Below are positions 23,827-36,470 of a stretch of DNA of 64,000 nt, piece by piece. A program made the translations under genes and the position numbers. Each line of letters begins with the position of its first letter. Position 1 is the first letter of the stretch. Location: assembly GCA_003255065.1 (NCBI GenBank), contig QAOA01008473.1:930001-994000 (forward strand), given 5' to 3'. This DNA is from Cercis canadensis (taxonomy: Eukaryota > Streptophyta > Magnoliopsida > Fabales > Fabaceae). The notes under the pieces are model-generated. The model did no database searches and had not been told where the DNA came from. It saw only the letters and a list, made by a program, of their open reading frames with translations.

Positions 23827-25766
23827 ACATGTTTTAATTTTAGTTGCTCAAAATAAAATGATTCTCCTAATATTCCTACCTAATTTTCATTCTTCTCTAA
23901 ACAAAACCCAACTCTTCAAAGTGACTATCAATATATTACATCATTATTCTTATGTATGAAAGTTACGGTTGTTACATTTTATTTTTTTTTGACATTTTTC
24001 AGTTAAAAAGTCTTTATCTCTATACATATATTTTTTGCAATTTTTTTATTAAATAAATTATATTCAAACATCATTTCAAAAGGTTTAAAAGAATTTGTAA
24101 CCGTAGTGCCATTATTGAGTAGGAAGGCATGAGTTTGTTTGGTCTTTCCTAACTAAATAAACGAAGAGGAATATTTTCTTAAATTGGGAAGGATCTGTCG
24201 AGGCAGGAAAGGAAAAGGGATATTTAGGAGCCAATGAAAAAATAAACTGCGATACTTGGAATTGCGTATACAACTTTGCTTCTCCCACCCAGTCCTATTC
24301 ACAATGTGAATCATCCAGGTTAATTTGATGCTTCAAGCTTTGTTTTGATGTTGAAAGAGATGAAAGTGACCACACAAGAAAATTATATGACATACATTCT
24401 TTAAAGGAAAATTCCCAAGTCGGTGGCTCAACCTTGGAACTTGTTTAATTGCCAACAAGTTCACAACCACTATACTTAAATTCTCTTGATCACCAATATA
24501 ATGTGCCTTCTCCACAAGTTTAGATTTCACTAATTAAACTATGATTAATTATTAAGTTAATGTTTTTGTAACGGATGCTAATGTTTTTCTAGAATAAATT
24601 TATTTTCCATTTATGGTTTTCAAAGTTTTATTTTGTTCATTTCTGCTCGAAATTTGTACTTTCATCACCTACTTTTGTTCTTTTCTCTTACATTTTTTTT
24701 ATTATTAAGTTAATGAAAAGTAGTAAAAGAAAAAGAAAAAAAAACATGTGGAAGTCACATTTTCAAAACTACATGTGGTAGCAAAACTACTTTTGCTCGA
24801 AATTGGAAGGCACGAAGCTCACCCACAAACTCGTGAATACTAGTGTTCATTCCCTAATCAAGAGGTAATTATAATTAACCGAATAATCTTTCAATCAAAC
24901 AAAATAATGAGCAAGCCCAGCATTTTGGAGTGAAGAAATGTATATCTAATATCTGTCGACTTGTGGATGTCTTATTCCATTTCAATATTTACGTATCTTG
25001 ATTACATTAAACAATAATTAATGATGGTGTCATGAGTTAGAGTTGAACTAAATGATTAAAGATATTTGATTAAGGTGGTTAGGGCTTGGCAAGTTGTTAA
25101 TTAACATATATAAACGTATTATTCAGTGAATATTTTATTGTTAAAATTAAAAGTTGGGCACTTTAGTGGATGAATGGGAATGATAACTTGATAAGTGACA
25201 ACACCAGAAGGCAGAAGTCTCTCAAATTTATTGGAGGCTAGGTGAAGTCAAGAAAGCAATCAGATTCTAACACTTTTTTAAAAGAAAAGGGGAAATCTAT
25301 AACGAAAATATTAATGAAAGCAGAGACTAGGGATGACTGGTACGCATCAATATGGTAGGCGAGTGGCGATTGGTGGCTGCCGAGGTAGGAATATCATTGC
25401 ATTCAATCCATTTTCAACTTGGATCCACTCCATATATGCTTTTTCATGTTTGAACTCCTTTAAAGAGGAAGAGAGATTCTGCGTCCAATTCATGTAGTAA
25501 GTTTTAATTATTTTTTTTTTTGTTTTGTCAAGGGCTTCTCTACAAATTGACTCCAGTCCCGTAATGACCCCATTTTCTAAGAGAGTCTCCGGATTTGTGA
25601 TTCAATGAACAAATGTTGTGCATGGATTGGCTAGTATTTGTGTTCAATATATATGATGATGAAAGGGACGCGTGCCTTATCCAAAAGGGCAAATCCTTGG
25701 ACAAGCATTTTTAACTCGTTTTGAATAATGTTAGGATGAGAACTTGACTTAGCCCCAACAGTGATC

Positions 25767-25784
25767 TATATATATATATATATA
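25767..25784 (+). repeat. TA microsatellite
   Basis: This is a perfect run of TA dinucleotides in intergenic DNA. Confidence 0.9.
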
Positions 25785-28700
25785 CTTGCTTACTCGTAAT
25801 TTTTATTACTCATCTGGTAATGGAGGCTAAAAACTAGTGGTAGTTCTCAGATTAACTCATCATCATCATATCTGGCAGATTCAGATGTACATAAGTTTAG
25901 ATTTATTTGAGCTTAGACCCGCAAACCAACTAAACTATTGTCCTCATAATGAAACAATCTTGGACTCACGAGGCTGTACCTTGACGGAGGGACAAAACGT
26001 GAGCTCAAGGTTAATTAGAAGTTAGAACACTTTTTTTTTTACCTGTACGGGAAAATCTAAGAAAATCATTGATCATAAAATAATAGAATGGATAGTGGGT
26101 ATAGGTTAAAAGTGGATGATTGTCTGAGTAGGATTCTCACCATGTAGTAGTGGAACTCAATTATATCAATGCTCAAGATAGTGACCATTTCCCCTTGGCA
26201 GCTCCAACAAACAGGGCATGAGAGCAAAGGAAAGTGTTGTTTTATTCATCTATTTTAATAGGTTTAAAAGATGATTTATCTAACTTAGTGCATTAGATGA
26301 CAGAGCCCTTTTCATTCAATTAGACGTATTTCTTTAATGTAAAACTAGGGCAATGCTTTCCCCAACAGGCGATAAAGGATGATTTCAAATGTTTGCCCAA
26401 CATGGTGCCAAACATCTTTTCTGATAAGAGATGGGAATAAGCATAATGCTCATAATTTACTGCTAATTGGTTAACATAGTCACAATTAGCAAGTTGTTAT
26501 ACGTGAGGGAGGCAGAAAGGGCAGTGTCAAATTCAGGGTTGCCACAGATCAAAGGTTTCCAAATTTGGAGAAACCAATTTGGTCACGAGGTTACATAGGC
26601 GCCACATTCTCATTGGCCTAGGAGATTACCTTTTCCAATTACGCCAAGTGCCCACATGCCAATAACTTTCTCTTTAGAAATAATGGCTGGTAATGGCTGA
26701 AGCTTATTTCCGTCACCTTAGTCATAGAGCAAGTATGGGTGTCAGTGAAGTACGCATGCATTCACCACTCGGTTCTCTTTAAGCTTTGATGACCATCTAT
26801 TATTGCACACATGAATTGACTTAAATCCTCCTCATTTGTGAATATTGTAGTTCATTTAAAGAGCAAGTGCTAATATTGAAAACATTTGGAAACCTTAATT
26901 AAATGTGCAAAGCTTCCTTTTGGAAAGCATAGCTGTCCATACCAAATGGGACAAAATGATTTTTAAAATTACAAATAATTTGAGTAGCTAGTTTACATAA
27001 TAATTATATGTATAGGTGTATATTGAGAATTTGTATGTAGCAAGGCATTGAGGAGGCAGCTAGGTCTAAGCGAATAGGGGAAGAAGGGTTTGGACTAGTA
27101 GGTGAGAGTGAATACAATAAGAAGGTGACTTGTTTTATAAGTATTAGAAAAGAATGAATGTTTCCTAGGCTTGCATCAAGCTTGTCTAGTAAAGGAAGGT
27201 GATTGAGGGTACATGTATAGTGTCATGGATCACCACTTCTCTATACCATGTGAGCTTCAACATAAACTTTTTCTACGTATAAGCGTAAACTTATTCTATG
27301 TTCTGCACATTATAGTCTATGGTATCACATGCTATACACATATATATGTACTGGTAAAAAGCACTACCCTTTGTCTCTCTCCCCTTAAATAACTTGTAGC
27401 ATCCGCACAAGGACTACAAAAATGGTATAATGTGTAAACAATTGTCAACCTTCCCCATGATTTCCCACCTTGCTTTAATTAGTTTCTTATGCATGCCATG
27501 TGGATTCTACGTTTGTGTGCATTGTCTATGGCGGCTGCTCATGGGTTTTTTAATGTTTTCTGGTTTATTGGATTCTGTAGTACGAACTTGTAAGCTTAGG
27601 GTGTGTTTAGTAGAGATAAAAGGGGTACGGTGAAAAATAAATAGGTTGAAGATGAAATATATTTTACTTTCATTTTCCACGCTCTTTACCAAGTATGAAG
27701 GAGCAAATCGAACATTTTTCGTTTTCACTTTCTTATGTTTCAAATTTACTACCAGTCCTTAATGAATTTTTAAATGTAAAAAAAAAAAAAAATTAACTAT
27801 TAATGAGAGCAGTTAATCACTTCCCACCCCGGTTTGTAATGTAAATATTGTTACTAGGTCGTTTGCTTTATGTGAAGTAAGATTAGGATAAATATGTGAA
27901 GTTAAATCTCTAATGTAAAAAGATGAATGAATTGTATCATCAGAAAGGGAATAAGTTGTTATCTATAATTGGCTTAGCCTCAGGTAACAAAAGACCTTTC
28001 TACATATCACTCCTCAATTAGAACGTGGAAGGTTGAGATTCAACCAATTTTGAGGTTTGAAAACGTTAAATTAAGATGCTTTTAAATAAAAGTGATGTAG
28101 TGAAAACGAAGTGACGAAGAAAAAACAAAAAAAGTAATGCTGCCATTGCCAAAAACTTTCTGTAGGGCTTCTCCATTTCTGTGGTGAAGCAGATAAATGT
28201 GTACTGATATTTTGCCAAAAGAAAAAATTATGATAAGGTTTAAAAGAGATGTGTCTGTGCACATGTACCTCACTTGTTTGCAGACTGAGGAGTTCGTGGA
28301 CACAATTAGTTGGATGCCAAAATGAAACGAATCTGATAAGAGTACTAGATTGCAAGTCAAACCAGAACAGATAGATGAGACGAAGATGCCTATGGTCCGA
28401 CCATTCAGTCACAATAGAATTCACAGTGTAAACGAGTGCGGAAAGGGATAGGGCTTCACCAGCCCATCACAATTCTCAAACAGTGTATTCCAAATTCTGC
28501 GTTAAGGATAAAGAGAAAATCTTCCAAATTCATTGACAAAATTGAGAAGACAAAGTGTAGTTTCATACCATACCAGTGTATAGTACTTGAATTGTGACAA
28601 TAAAAAGTTGAGTTGCTTCTCATAAAGTTTTAGTGGAGGAGTTAAATGGTATGCAAATAAGTAAGTCATCCTCCTTTGCTTAACAAGTTACATCTCTGGT

Positions 28701-29142
28701 CAGCATGAAAAATGTTTCGTATATTAAAAAGATTTAACCTAATCTGCTTGCCAACATTGACAGTTTTTATGCTCGTATAATTGGTTTAACATAAGAAAAT
28801 GGTTTTATTTGAAAGAAACCCTTCAAATAAAGAATGCTATTACTTGTTAGCATTGACTTTCCATATTGTTAATGAGAAAGGTATATACTTTATAATATCA
28901 CAAGGCTTGCAATATTCTATTTTATTGGAACAAGAATATATATTATAGAAAAAAAAAAGGAGAATTATCTTTGAAATAGGACCACGGATTGTCCTTTTTT
29001 TTTTTTCATTTTTGGGACAGGGGACCATGGTAAAGAGAAACACACACAAGATATCAGCGGGTGAAGTCTCTAACATACAAGTTGGGTGAGTCAGCGTCGT
29101 CCGTGATGTGGTTAAGGACTCCAGAATGCTTTTTGCTACCGT

Positions 29143-29150
29143 TATTTATA
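29143..29150 (+). promoter_or_regulatory. TATA box of LOG
   Basis: TATTTATA followed by GGCGCGCG lies 123 bases before the LOG ATG. Transcription would be expected to start near 29175-29180, which would leave the in-frame upstream ATG at 29173 outside the transcript. Confidence 0.5.
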
Positions 29151-29265
29151 GGCGCGCGACACATTCACTTGCATGAACCGCTCTCACAATTTATCAAGCT
29201 GTGGGACACAGAGGCAGCGGATATTAAGCATTAGCTCAGAAACAGAGACAAACACAGAGAGAGAG

Positions 29266-32063
29266 ATGGAGAGAGAAACAGAGATCGAACAATCAAAATT
29301 CAAGAGGATTTGTGTGTTCTGTGGGAGTAGCCCAGGGAAGAAGACCAGCTACAAGGATGCTGCTATTGAGCTTGGAAGGGAATTGGTAATGCCCTCTTTC
29401 ATGTCTATTAATTTTGTTTGTCTTCCGAGAAATCAGTTCCCTTCTAAACAAATTTTCAATTTCTTTTTCAAGACTCTGTTTTGACTCTCTGTCAATTACC
29501 CTGAATCTTCCATGTCTGTATTTTCGAATCTTGTTGATAGATTATTTCTTAATTCTCCGTTTTCTAATACTGCTTTTGATTCATCAATTTTATGGGTTTA
29601 AACCTTTGCATTGCTCTCCTTAGATATACAATTCGGGCATGGTCAAACTGCCTCCTCTGTTTCATAATACCCCATTATGTTCTTCATTCACATTACAAAG
29701 ACATAAGCCCTTGGGAAAAAGTGGTCAAAAACTGTCTCTTCTGACACTTTTAATCTCTAAACTACCATCTCTCTCACTTCATTTAACAACTACTCTGCCA
29801 CAATTAACATTCTATTCATCACAATTTCTCTGTTACTTTTCTTAGAAGATATTTCACTGGATTAGTGTGTTTGGTAAAAGAAAGTGAAAGCTTATGATTT
29901 GGTTTTGACAGGTGTCAAGGAATATTGATCTGGTATATGGAGGAGGCAGCATTGGTTTGATGGGATTGATTTCTCAAGCTGTTTATGATGGTGGTCGGCA
30001 TGTAATTGGGTCAGCATCTTCTTGTTTTCATAATTTGGATTGATTCTATAATGGGTGTGGGTTTCATCTAAACTAACGTTTGTCATGTTATTGTCTGTTT
30101 CAGAGTTATTCCCAAGACACTCATGCCTAGAGAGGTAATGTTAAAACGTTTTGGAAGCATTTCACCAATCATGATTACAAAGAAATAAAGAGAAAATGAC
30201 CAAACAGTTACACAGATAGAGAAAGAGGAGAAGAGAGACAGAGAGAATTATCTCTATCTTTTTCCCTTAGTAGCACAATATGAAATTTCAATGTTGTGGT
30301 GGCCTCATTTACGTGAATTTCCGCCTCATGTTTGTTATCCCATTTTGTGATTCACGTGAGATGAAAGTGGGACTTGTGCCGTGCTTGCTTCTCATATTGT
30401 CTTCAACTTATTCACCAATCCACCTGGCAATCTGGGGTACTCTTTCCCTCTTCACCATTTATCCCTCCCTTCAACTTCTATGTACCCGCTTTAGATTCTT
30501 AAGGCATGCCTAGTTTTATTCCCATGGAGGAAGTAACTTTCTTGTTCTTTCTTGTGTCTTTTATTTCTCTCACACGAGTGATATGATTTTTAATTCAGCC
30601 CCACTCTCTGCAAAATTCATCATTGCTCTTCTTTGTCCAACGCACCTTACAAACCCTCTCTCTCTCTCTCTCTCTCTCACTCACTTTCACACTCACATTA
30701 ATTTACAAAGTATTTCATAAGTAGCTGTCTGTTTCAGCGATAATTTAGCTTGGCTTGACTTGGAGTTACTGGCATTTGCAGATTACTGGAGAAACAGTGG
30801 GAGAGGTGAAGGCAGTAGCAGACATGCATCAAAGGAAAGCTGAGATGGCTAAGCATTCTGATGCTTTCATTGCCTTACCTGGTTGGTATATAAAACCTGC
30901 CAAACACACCTTTCCACTAATATTTCTTCTAAAAAATCTCATAATATTCACATTCGACATTTAATTTGTTTGCTGTTTGGGAGGGCATGTAAAAGAAACG
31001 GATACCTCGTAGGGCCATGGGCCCATAATTAGAGAGCAACGCTTCAATAGCAAAACCAAACTTTTTTACTTTTGTCCGACTGATTCAGACTCAGAATAGG
31101 CCCATTAGATTATTCGTCGCGTTTCTTTATGTGGTTGCCCAGCAACACTCAACGAATCTACTGTATTTCCTAAGTAGTAAGTACCTTGCCCCATGATATT
31201 TTGGTACCATAAGTTCATGAAATTTTTTTGGCAAGTAAGAAAAAAAAATTATGAAATCCTTTAACAACATGTAGATTAAATCCAGGCAGCCCCTGACTAA
31301 GGGGTTAAATTGTAAAAATGTTTAGGTACTCCGAAAATACTAAAAATCCCTCATTAGATTGGGCTTTAGCTGTACAAGAATTGAGTTGGTCTAACAAGCT
31401 AAGTTTATGGGTACTCACAGAATGTCCAATGTTAATATATATTTTTACTGCTGTAACTTGTTGTAGAAAAATAATATAAAATGTAAATAAATAAAAAGTA
31501 GTGTGACGTGTAATGGAAGAATCTGATTTGTGTGGATGAAGGTGGGTACGGGACGCTTGAGGAGCTTCTTGAAGTCATAACTTGGGCTCAACTTGGTATC
31601 CATGATAAACCGGTAAAATCTCCTTCTCATGCTTCCAAAATTTGAAACAATTAGTTTCAACTTGTGTTACATTCCTTTTTATTGATATATTCTAACATTA
31701 AAGTTATGTGTGTTTGGAAGGTGGGATTGTTGAATGTGGATGGATACTACAATTCCTTGTTATCATTCATTGATAAAGCAGTAGAGGAAGGGTTCATTAG
31801 CCCCAGCGCTCGCCATATAATTGTTTCTGCCCCTACTGCAAAAGAGCTTGTAAAAAAGATGGAGGTAATTAATTCATTCATTGCCATTATTCTATCTCTA
31901 ACTAACGTCTTGTTGCCCTGAGCAGTTGAGAATGCTTCCATTAATTCACTTTAATTCATCAAATTTGGTTAATTTCACTGATACATGCATGTAGGAATAC
32001 TTCCCACGCCATGAAAGAGTTGCTTCAAAGCTAAGCTGGGAAAGTGAGCAGCTAGATTATTAG
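29266..32063 (+). CDS. LOG1: Cytokinin riboside 5'-monophosphate phosphoribohydrolase (LOG1-like)
   Basis: There are seven exons: 29266-29385, 29912-30009, 30104-30134, 30782-30881, 31542-31612, 31721-31864 and 31995-32063 (633 bp, 210 aa). The enzyme removes ribose 5'-phosphate from cytokinin nucleotides to give active free-base cytokinins in the cytosol. The Rossmann-type nucleotide-binding core is complete: [14 protein letters not shown] at the start, [10 protein letters not shown] (about 49-58), the helix [15 protein letters not shown], and the catalytic motif PGGYGTLEE (116-124), which is split by intron 4. [13 protein letters not shown] closes the protein. It is closest to the LOG1/LOG3/LOG4 group; the symbol is by similarity and order of neighbours. 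An in-frame ATG at 29173 would add 31 residues not seen in the family, so 29266 is preferred. The donor of exon 2 (GTCAGC) is weak. Confidence 0.94.
30656..30678 (+). repeat. TC microsatellite in LOG intron 3
   Basis: This is a run of CT/TC dinucleotides about 100 bases before exon 4. It may add to the pyrimidine-rich stretch of the intron. Confidence 0.85.
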
Positions 32064-34025
32064 ATGGTGGAAGCATGTGATCCAGTTTAATCAGCAGCTA
32101 AAGACTCTACATCGTACGTAGGTGACTAATGCCAACAATTTCCTCAACTAGTGGGAATTCTTTCCTCATCTTCATTAATTTCCTTGTTAGTGTAATTAAA
32201 CTGGAGAATTGACTAGTGTCATCTAGCTGCTATAAAGCCTTAACTATATATCTTCTGCTCAATTCCAAATCTCTGGTTTTTCCAATGCTTGTTTTGTTTG
32301 CCAAAACCAGAAGAATAGAAAATAGGTTAGGTTATCTATGGTTGTAAGATTCTAATTTTACAAGTCTTTAGATTATGTATCTTTCAAGTGTTAATGAATT
32401 AAAAGGCATGTATTGTGTTGAGTTTGTGTCAATGAATTGTTATAATTACCAAGTAGCAAGTAAATTAATAGGCAATTTCTCTTTTTTATGTATTGGCCAA
32501 AAGAAAAAGCACTTAAGGGAGCAGTCGGAGACGGATATGATCAGTTTAGTTTATGAGTCAACGCGCAAGGATACATTTTCATTGTTTGCGTTGACTAAAC
32601 CAAACTTCCAGATCTATATCAATAAAAATAAAATAATAACACTTGTGCTAGCTTTCATATATTAGTTATTAACTTATTATGAAGTTGTAGCTATATATAA
32701 AAAAAAATAAAAACATTATTAATCCAAAAAATTGAGATGAAAATTAGGCTCTAAATGTAAATCAGGATATCACACGGTTTCAATGTAGACAAAATTGACC
32801 AAATTTGTATGTCAAGATATGGAGTTTACCATTATATATGGAGTCCGTGAACCACGTCTTTCTTTCTTTTTTCTCTTTTAAATCCACTGAGAACCCCTGC
32901 CTTAATTTTGTTTAGGTATAAGTCCACTCCCTTCAAAAGGTAGTGCACTTTATGTAACTTGATACTTGGCCTTTGATTAAATTAATGCAAATTATGTAAC
33001 TCAAACTCATGCTGTTATGCTAATAGTGGAAAACGGTTGCACGTGAAGGCTGTAAACTATTTGTATATAGTTAAGTCAGGTGCTAAATAATTATCATCAA
33101 GCTAGTTGCCTGTGTCTGTGCGGCATCCACTACATCCATTTTCATGCTCTTGCTTAGTCAAAAGCCTCCGTTGATGCGTCAAAATGTGCCACCTCGATCG
33201 GCAGAGTCAAAATCGTCCAATTAATTAAGTGCGTTTGATCCCCAATCAAATGCTCAAATTCATCCTCACCGGCATCAACCTTGACTTCCTTTAAGTGTTT
33301 TTTAGGTTTTGACATTTTATAGCTAAACGAATATTGAAGTGAAGGAGAGGGGGAGAATGTTCAAGATTTCCCCACCGCTGCGCCTCACTGCCTGCAGAAA
33401 TCCCATTGCAGCACGTGACTAGCTTCAAGATTCTCAAAAACACTATAAATGAAGCATAACAGTAACTCATTTAACAACCTTAATATGCTTGTCTTGTTTT
33501 TTGTTTTGTTTTACCGTGAGATGAAGTTTGATGTTTTAACTAGAGATATTGGGAGAATGGAGAATAAACCTAAAAGATTTGAAAATCCCTGCCCTTTTGT
33601 TATACTTATACACATTAGAAGCTACAATAGAGAATAATAAATAACTTGATACTTTCTTTTATAATCATCACATTCTGTCTTAAATCCAATATCCCGCATT
33701 ACCAGCAGCAAAAGATGCCAATTAACATAAATTTAGTTTCAAGTAATTATTTCACACGGGAAATGGATACCATAAACAAAATGGGGCTAGCTATAATTAA
33801 AAGGTGGATCCACATATTCAAATTATAATATATAATGCAATAACAAAGAGTCTTTCACTCTTTCATACAGCGGTATAAGTCAGGTAGCAGTGGTTATTGA
33901 TGATACTTTTTGGTTGAGGACCTAATTACCTTACCTAAAATCATAATATTTTGGTAAATTACACGGGGCAGACGCAGAGCCTTTATATATGTATAGGTAT
34001 TGCGTGAAACAGACCATTACTCATA

Positions 34026-34056
<31 letters not shown>

Positions 34057-35285
34057 TTTAAGCTTCATCTTGGAGTACATAAGATATAGAGCGGATCAAC
34101 GACAAATATGAAATTAATTAGTCATTGCCATATGGTAGATTTTGATATGTACAAACAAGAGATCTTGATAGTGAAAGTACAAGACAAGTATTTATAAATG
34201 TAGCGTTAATTTATTTATCTCTTTATTTTCCTTTTTACTCCCTTTTTTTTTTAATGAGAATATAAGTACATATGACAAAAGAAGTATTTGGTTTGTAAAA
34301 TCTTTATGATCTCAAAAAATTTAAAAATATTAAGCACAAGCTGTAAACAACTATTATAGTTTTAATTTTGTTTTTCAATATTTTGTTATTTTGTAACTGT
34401 GATGATTATTTAGCAATGATAATAGAAATAATAGTAGTAGAATTGTTTATAGCATTGATAACAAACTTAATACTCAAATGAAATAAAATTTAATGAGATG
34501 GAAATCTGGAGATTTTATGATAGTATGTTAGGAACTTAGGATTAGTTTTTCACATTTTATTTTTAAAAATAATTTTTGGTAAGAGTTTATGCATAATCAT
34601 CGAATCATATGCTATATATGATATTTTAGCATTTGACATTTTTGTGTTTAGTGATAATGTATCGAGTTTTACTTTTATGGTGAATCAAATTTAATTGTTT
34701 AGTAATTTTTTGGGGGGTGAGAAACGGGGCTTAACAGCCCAAGCAAGAACACTAGTCAGAGATATGCATATGTCTATTGATTTGGTTTGCAGATTATATC
34801 TCTTTTCTGTTTTTGTTTGAATCAAATTCTTAAACTTTGATTTCAAGCTCTTTCTTTCCTCCGAAATCCCTGTCCCGTAGTCCACGAGTTACATTTTCCA
34901 CTGCCACAATTTTTACTCAATCTAACACTCGTTAACTAATTTCAATTATGAGCTCTAAGAAAATTAAGAGACCTTCCCCATTGATCACTCAACAAATATC
35001 TAAGCCCGCGTGTTGTACAACTATAATGGCTACTCGCCAGAAAAAGAGGAAAAGAGAAATGAAAATTGACCATTTGATTAAAAAAAAAAACATTGTGTTC
35101 CCATTTAATTTTCCAATACCTTTTTTCTTGCCAAAGTGACCAAAATTTATTGAATTTTCTGATTTTGAAGTGAACCCAGCCTTGGATTTCTTGCGTTCAA
35201 CTCGCCTAAGTTGGGCCATTAACCATTAGGAAAGTTAGCAGCTAATTTGAATTGCGTATCTTCCTACAAAAAGTCAAATGACTCT
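32064..35285. other. Intergenic stretch between LOG and the glycosyltransferase gene
   Basis: No gene is seen. The DNA is AT-rich with an AT microsatellite and T run (34023-34059). The open frame at 34948-35139, rich in K and R, has no recognisable domain and lies in likely promoter DNA. Confidence 0.6.
34023..34059 (+). repeat. AT microsatellite followed by a T run
   Basis: About 13 AT units pass straight into a run of T. It lies in intergenic DNA. Confidence 0.9.
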
Positions 35286-36445
35286 AATATATATATATAT
35301 ATATCTGCCCATTTTATCTCTTCCATACTCAATCTTCCTTATTCCTAGCTAGCTTACATGCTCTGCAACGGCAACTAAAACGTGGCCTCTCGTACAAGAA
35401 GAAGAACCCATTGACAGCAAATCAGCAATTGATTTTTGGTGTGAACCCATAGGTCTCTTGCTTGTTTTGCTCAAGAAGAAAACGCTCTCTTCTGTTTCTC
35501 TCCCTTTGCATTGCACATTATCTTTGTAACCAAGCTAGTGAGTAATGTATGACCTCCATCCCATGTTCTCTCTCTTGTCTGTATGTGCTTTAATTCTCAA
35601 TATTATTATTATTTGATGTCTCCCAAGTAAAGGAAGATTATGGTCCTAATCTTAGGAGTTGATTTTGAGTTTCGACCAGCGCCATAAATCAGGCTTTTTT
35701 TTATATTTTATCTTCTACACAAACTTCTATAATCTGAACGTCAAAATGTTTATGAATGGGTAAATTCTTGAGTGTCAGAGACTCAGAGTAGTATAGATCT
35801 TATTCTTTTTGGGGTTATAGTTAATACACATGAAAAATCTTGTGAGAGACCCAGAAGAACGGGCAAAAACCGAACACAATGGTGAGTAATGAGAGCAGAG
35901 CTGTGCCAAAAATGCAAGGGTAGCCCTTTTATGCGGCATTAAAACAGGCTTTGTAATGGTGTCTTACGGATGAAAATATACAATAAAGTAGTGTCTAGTG
36001 AATGAAGGTAACGCGTTTGCAAGCATTTCTTTATTAAACTTTATTAGTATAAGCGTTTAGCCCATGTGACCTTTGATGCATTTCTCATGGGGTACTTCTC
36101 CTCCCCTTTCTATTCCCTTTCCTTTCCACTTATCTTATATAAAAGGTACACCAGCCCTTGTTCCTCAAAGGTTCAAACTTGAGTAACATCTCAATCACCA
36201 ACTTTCACAACCTCTCCTTTTAGTTATCTTTCCCTCTTCATTCCAAACTTGGAATTGGTTAAAGGTGGATTCAATTCTATCATAAAATACTGATACCAAT
36301 TCCTGGATAGGATAGGAAAGGAATTTTGGTTAGTCTGAATTCTGAAGCTGTCTATACATGCTCTGCCAGCACATTTACATTTTTGAGTTAGATTATAGCC
36401 TCTTTGTGTTGTAGGGACTAAATTTGTCTATGTGTTCTTCTGCAG
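35286..36445 (+). promoter_or_regulatory. Promoter and 5' leader region of the glycosyltransferase gene
   Basis: A TA run at 35286-35304 is followed by a pyrimidine-rich leader and a donor-like GTGAGT at 35538. A good acceptor (CTTCTGCAG) ends at 36445, 25 bases before the ATG, so a 5' UTR intron of about 900 bp is likely. A second, strong TATA box (TATATAAAAGG, 36136-36146) lies inside that intron and could drive a shorter transcript. Both readings are inferred from sequence only. Confidence 0.45.
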
Positions 36446-36470
36446 GTTGGACCTTGAATCTGATTGTAAA

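Larger units (their letters stand above)
19600..29140. other. Long gene-poor intergenic region upstream of LOG
   Basis: About 9.5 kb holds no gene I can support. The longest open frames (for example 19834-20046, 21788-21991 and 28071-28424 on the minus strand) show no domain, no exon partners and no family resemblance. Visible structures are a short GACCT repeat (about 20034-20053), the 97-bp duplication around an N (23632-23826), a TA microsatellite (25767-25784), and a degenerate USE-like motif (22347-22357). No tRNA or known miRNA sequence was recognised by eye. Confidence 0.6.

Noticed and set aside
27598-27760. GGGTGTGTTTAGTA followed later by TTTACCAAGTATG looked like ends of a small MITE
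   Set aside because: The right end does not carry the full inverted repeat and no target duplication could be matched.
28071-28424. Minus-strand open frame of 117 codons
   Set aside because: High F/S/H content, no recognisable family, and no flanking exons on that strand.
34948-35139. Open frame of 63 codons rich in K and R
   Set aside because: No similarity recognised, and it lies in the promoter region of the glycosyltransferase gene; probably chance.
36432-36470. In-frame upstream ATG of the glycosyltransferase gene (13 extra residues)
   Set aside because: A good acceptor ends at 36445, so this ATG would be removed with the leader intron.
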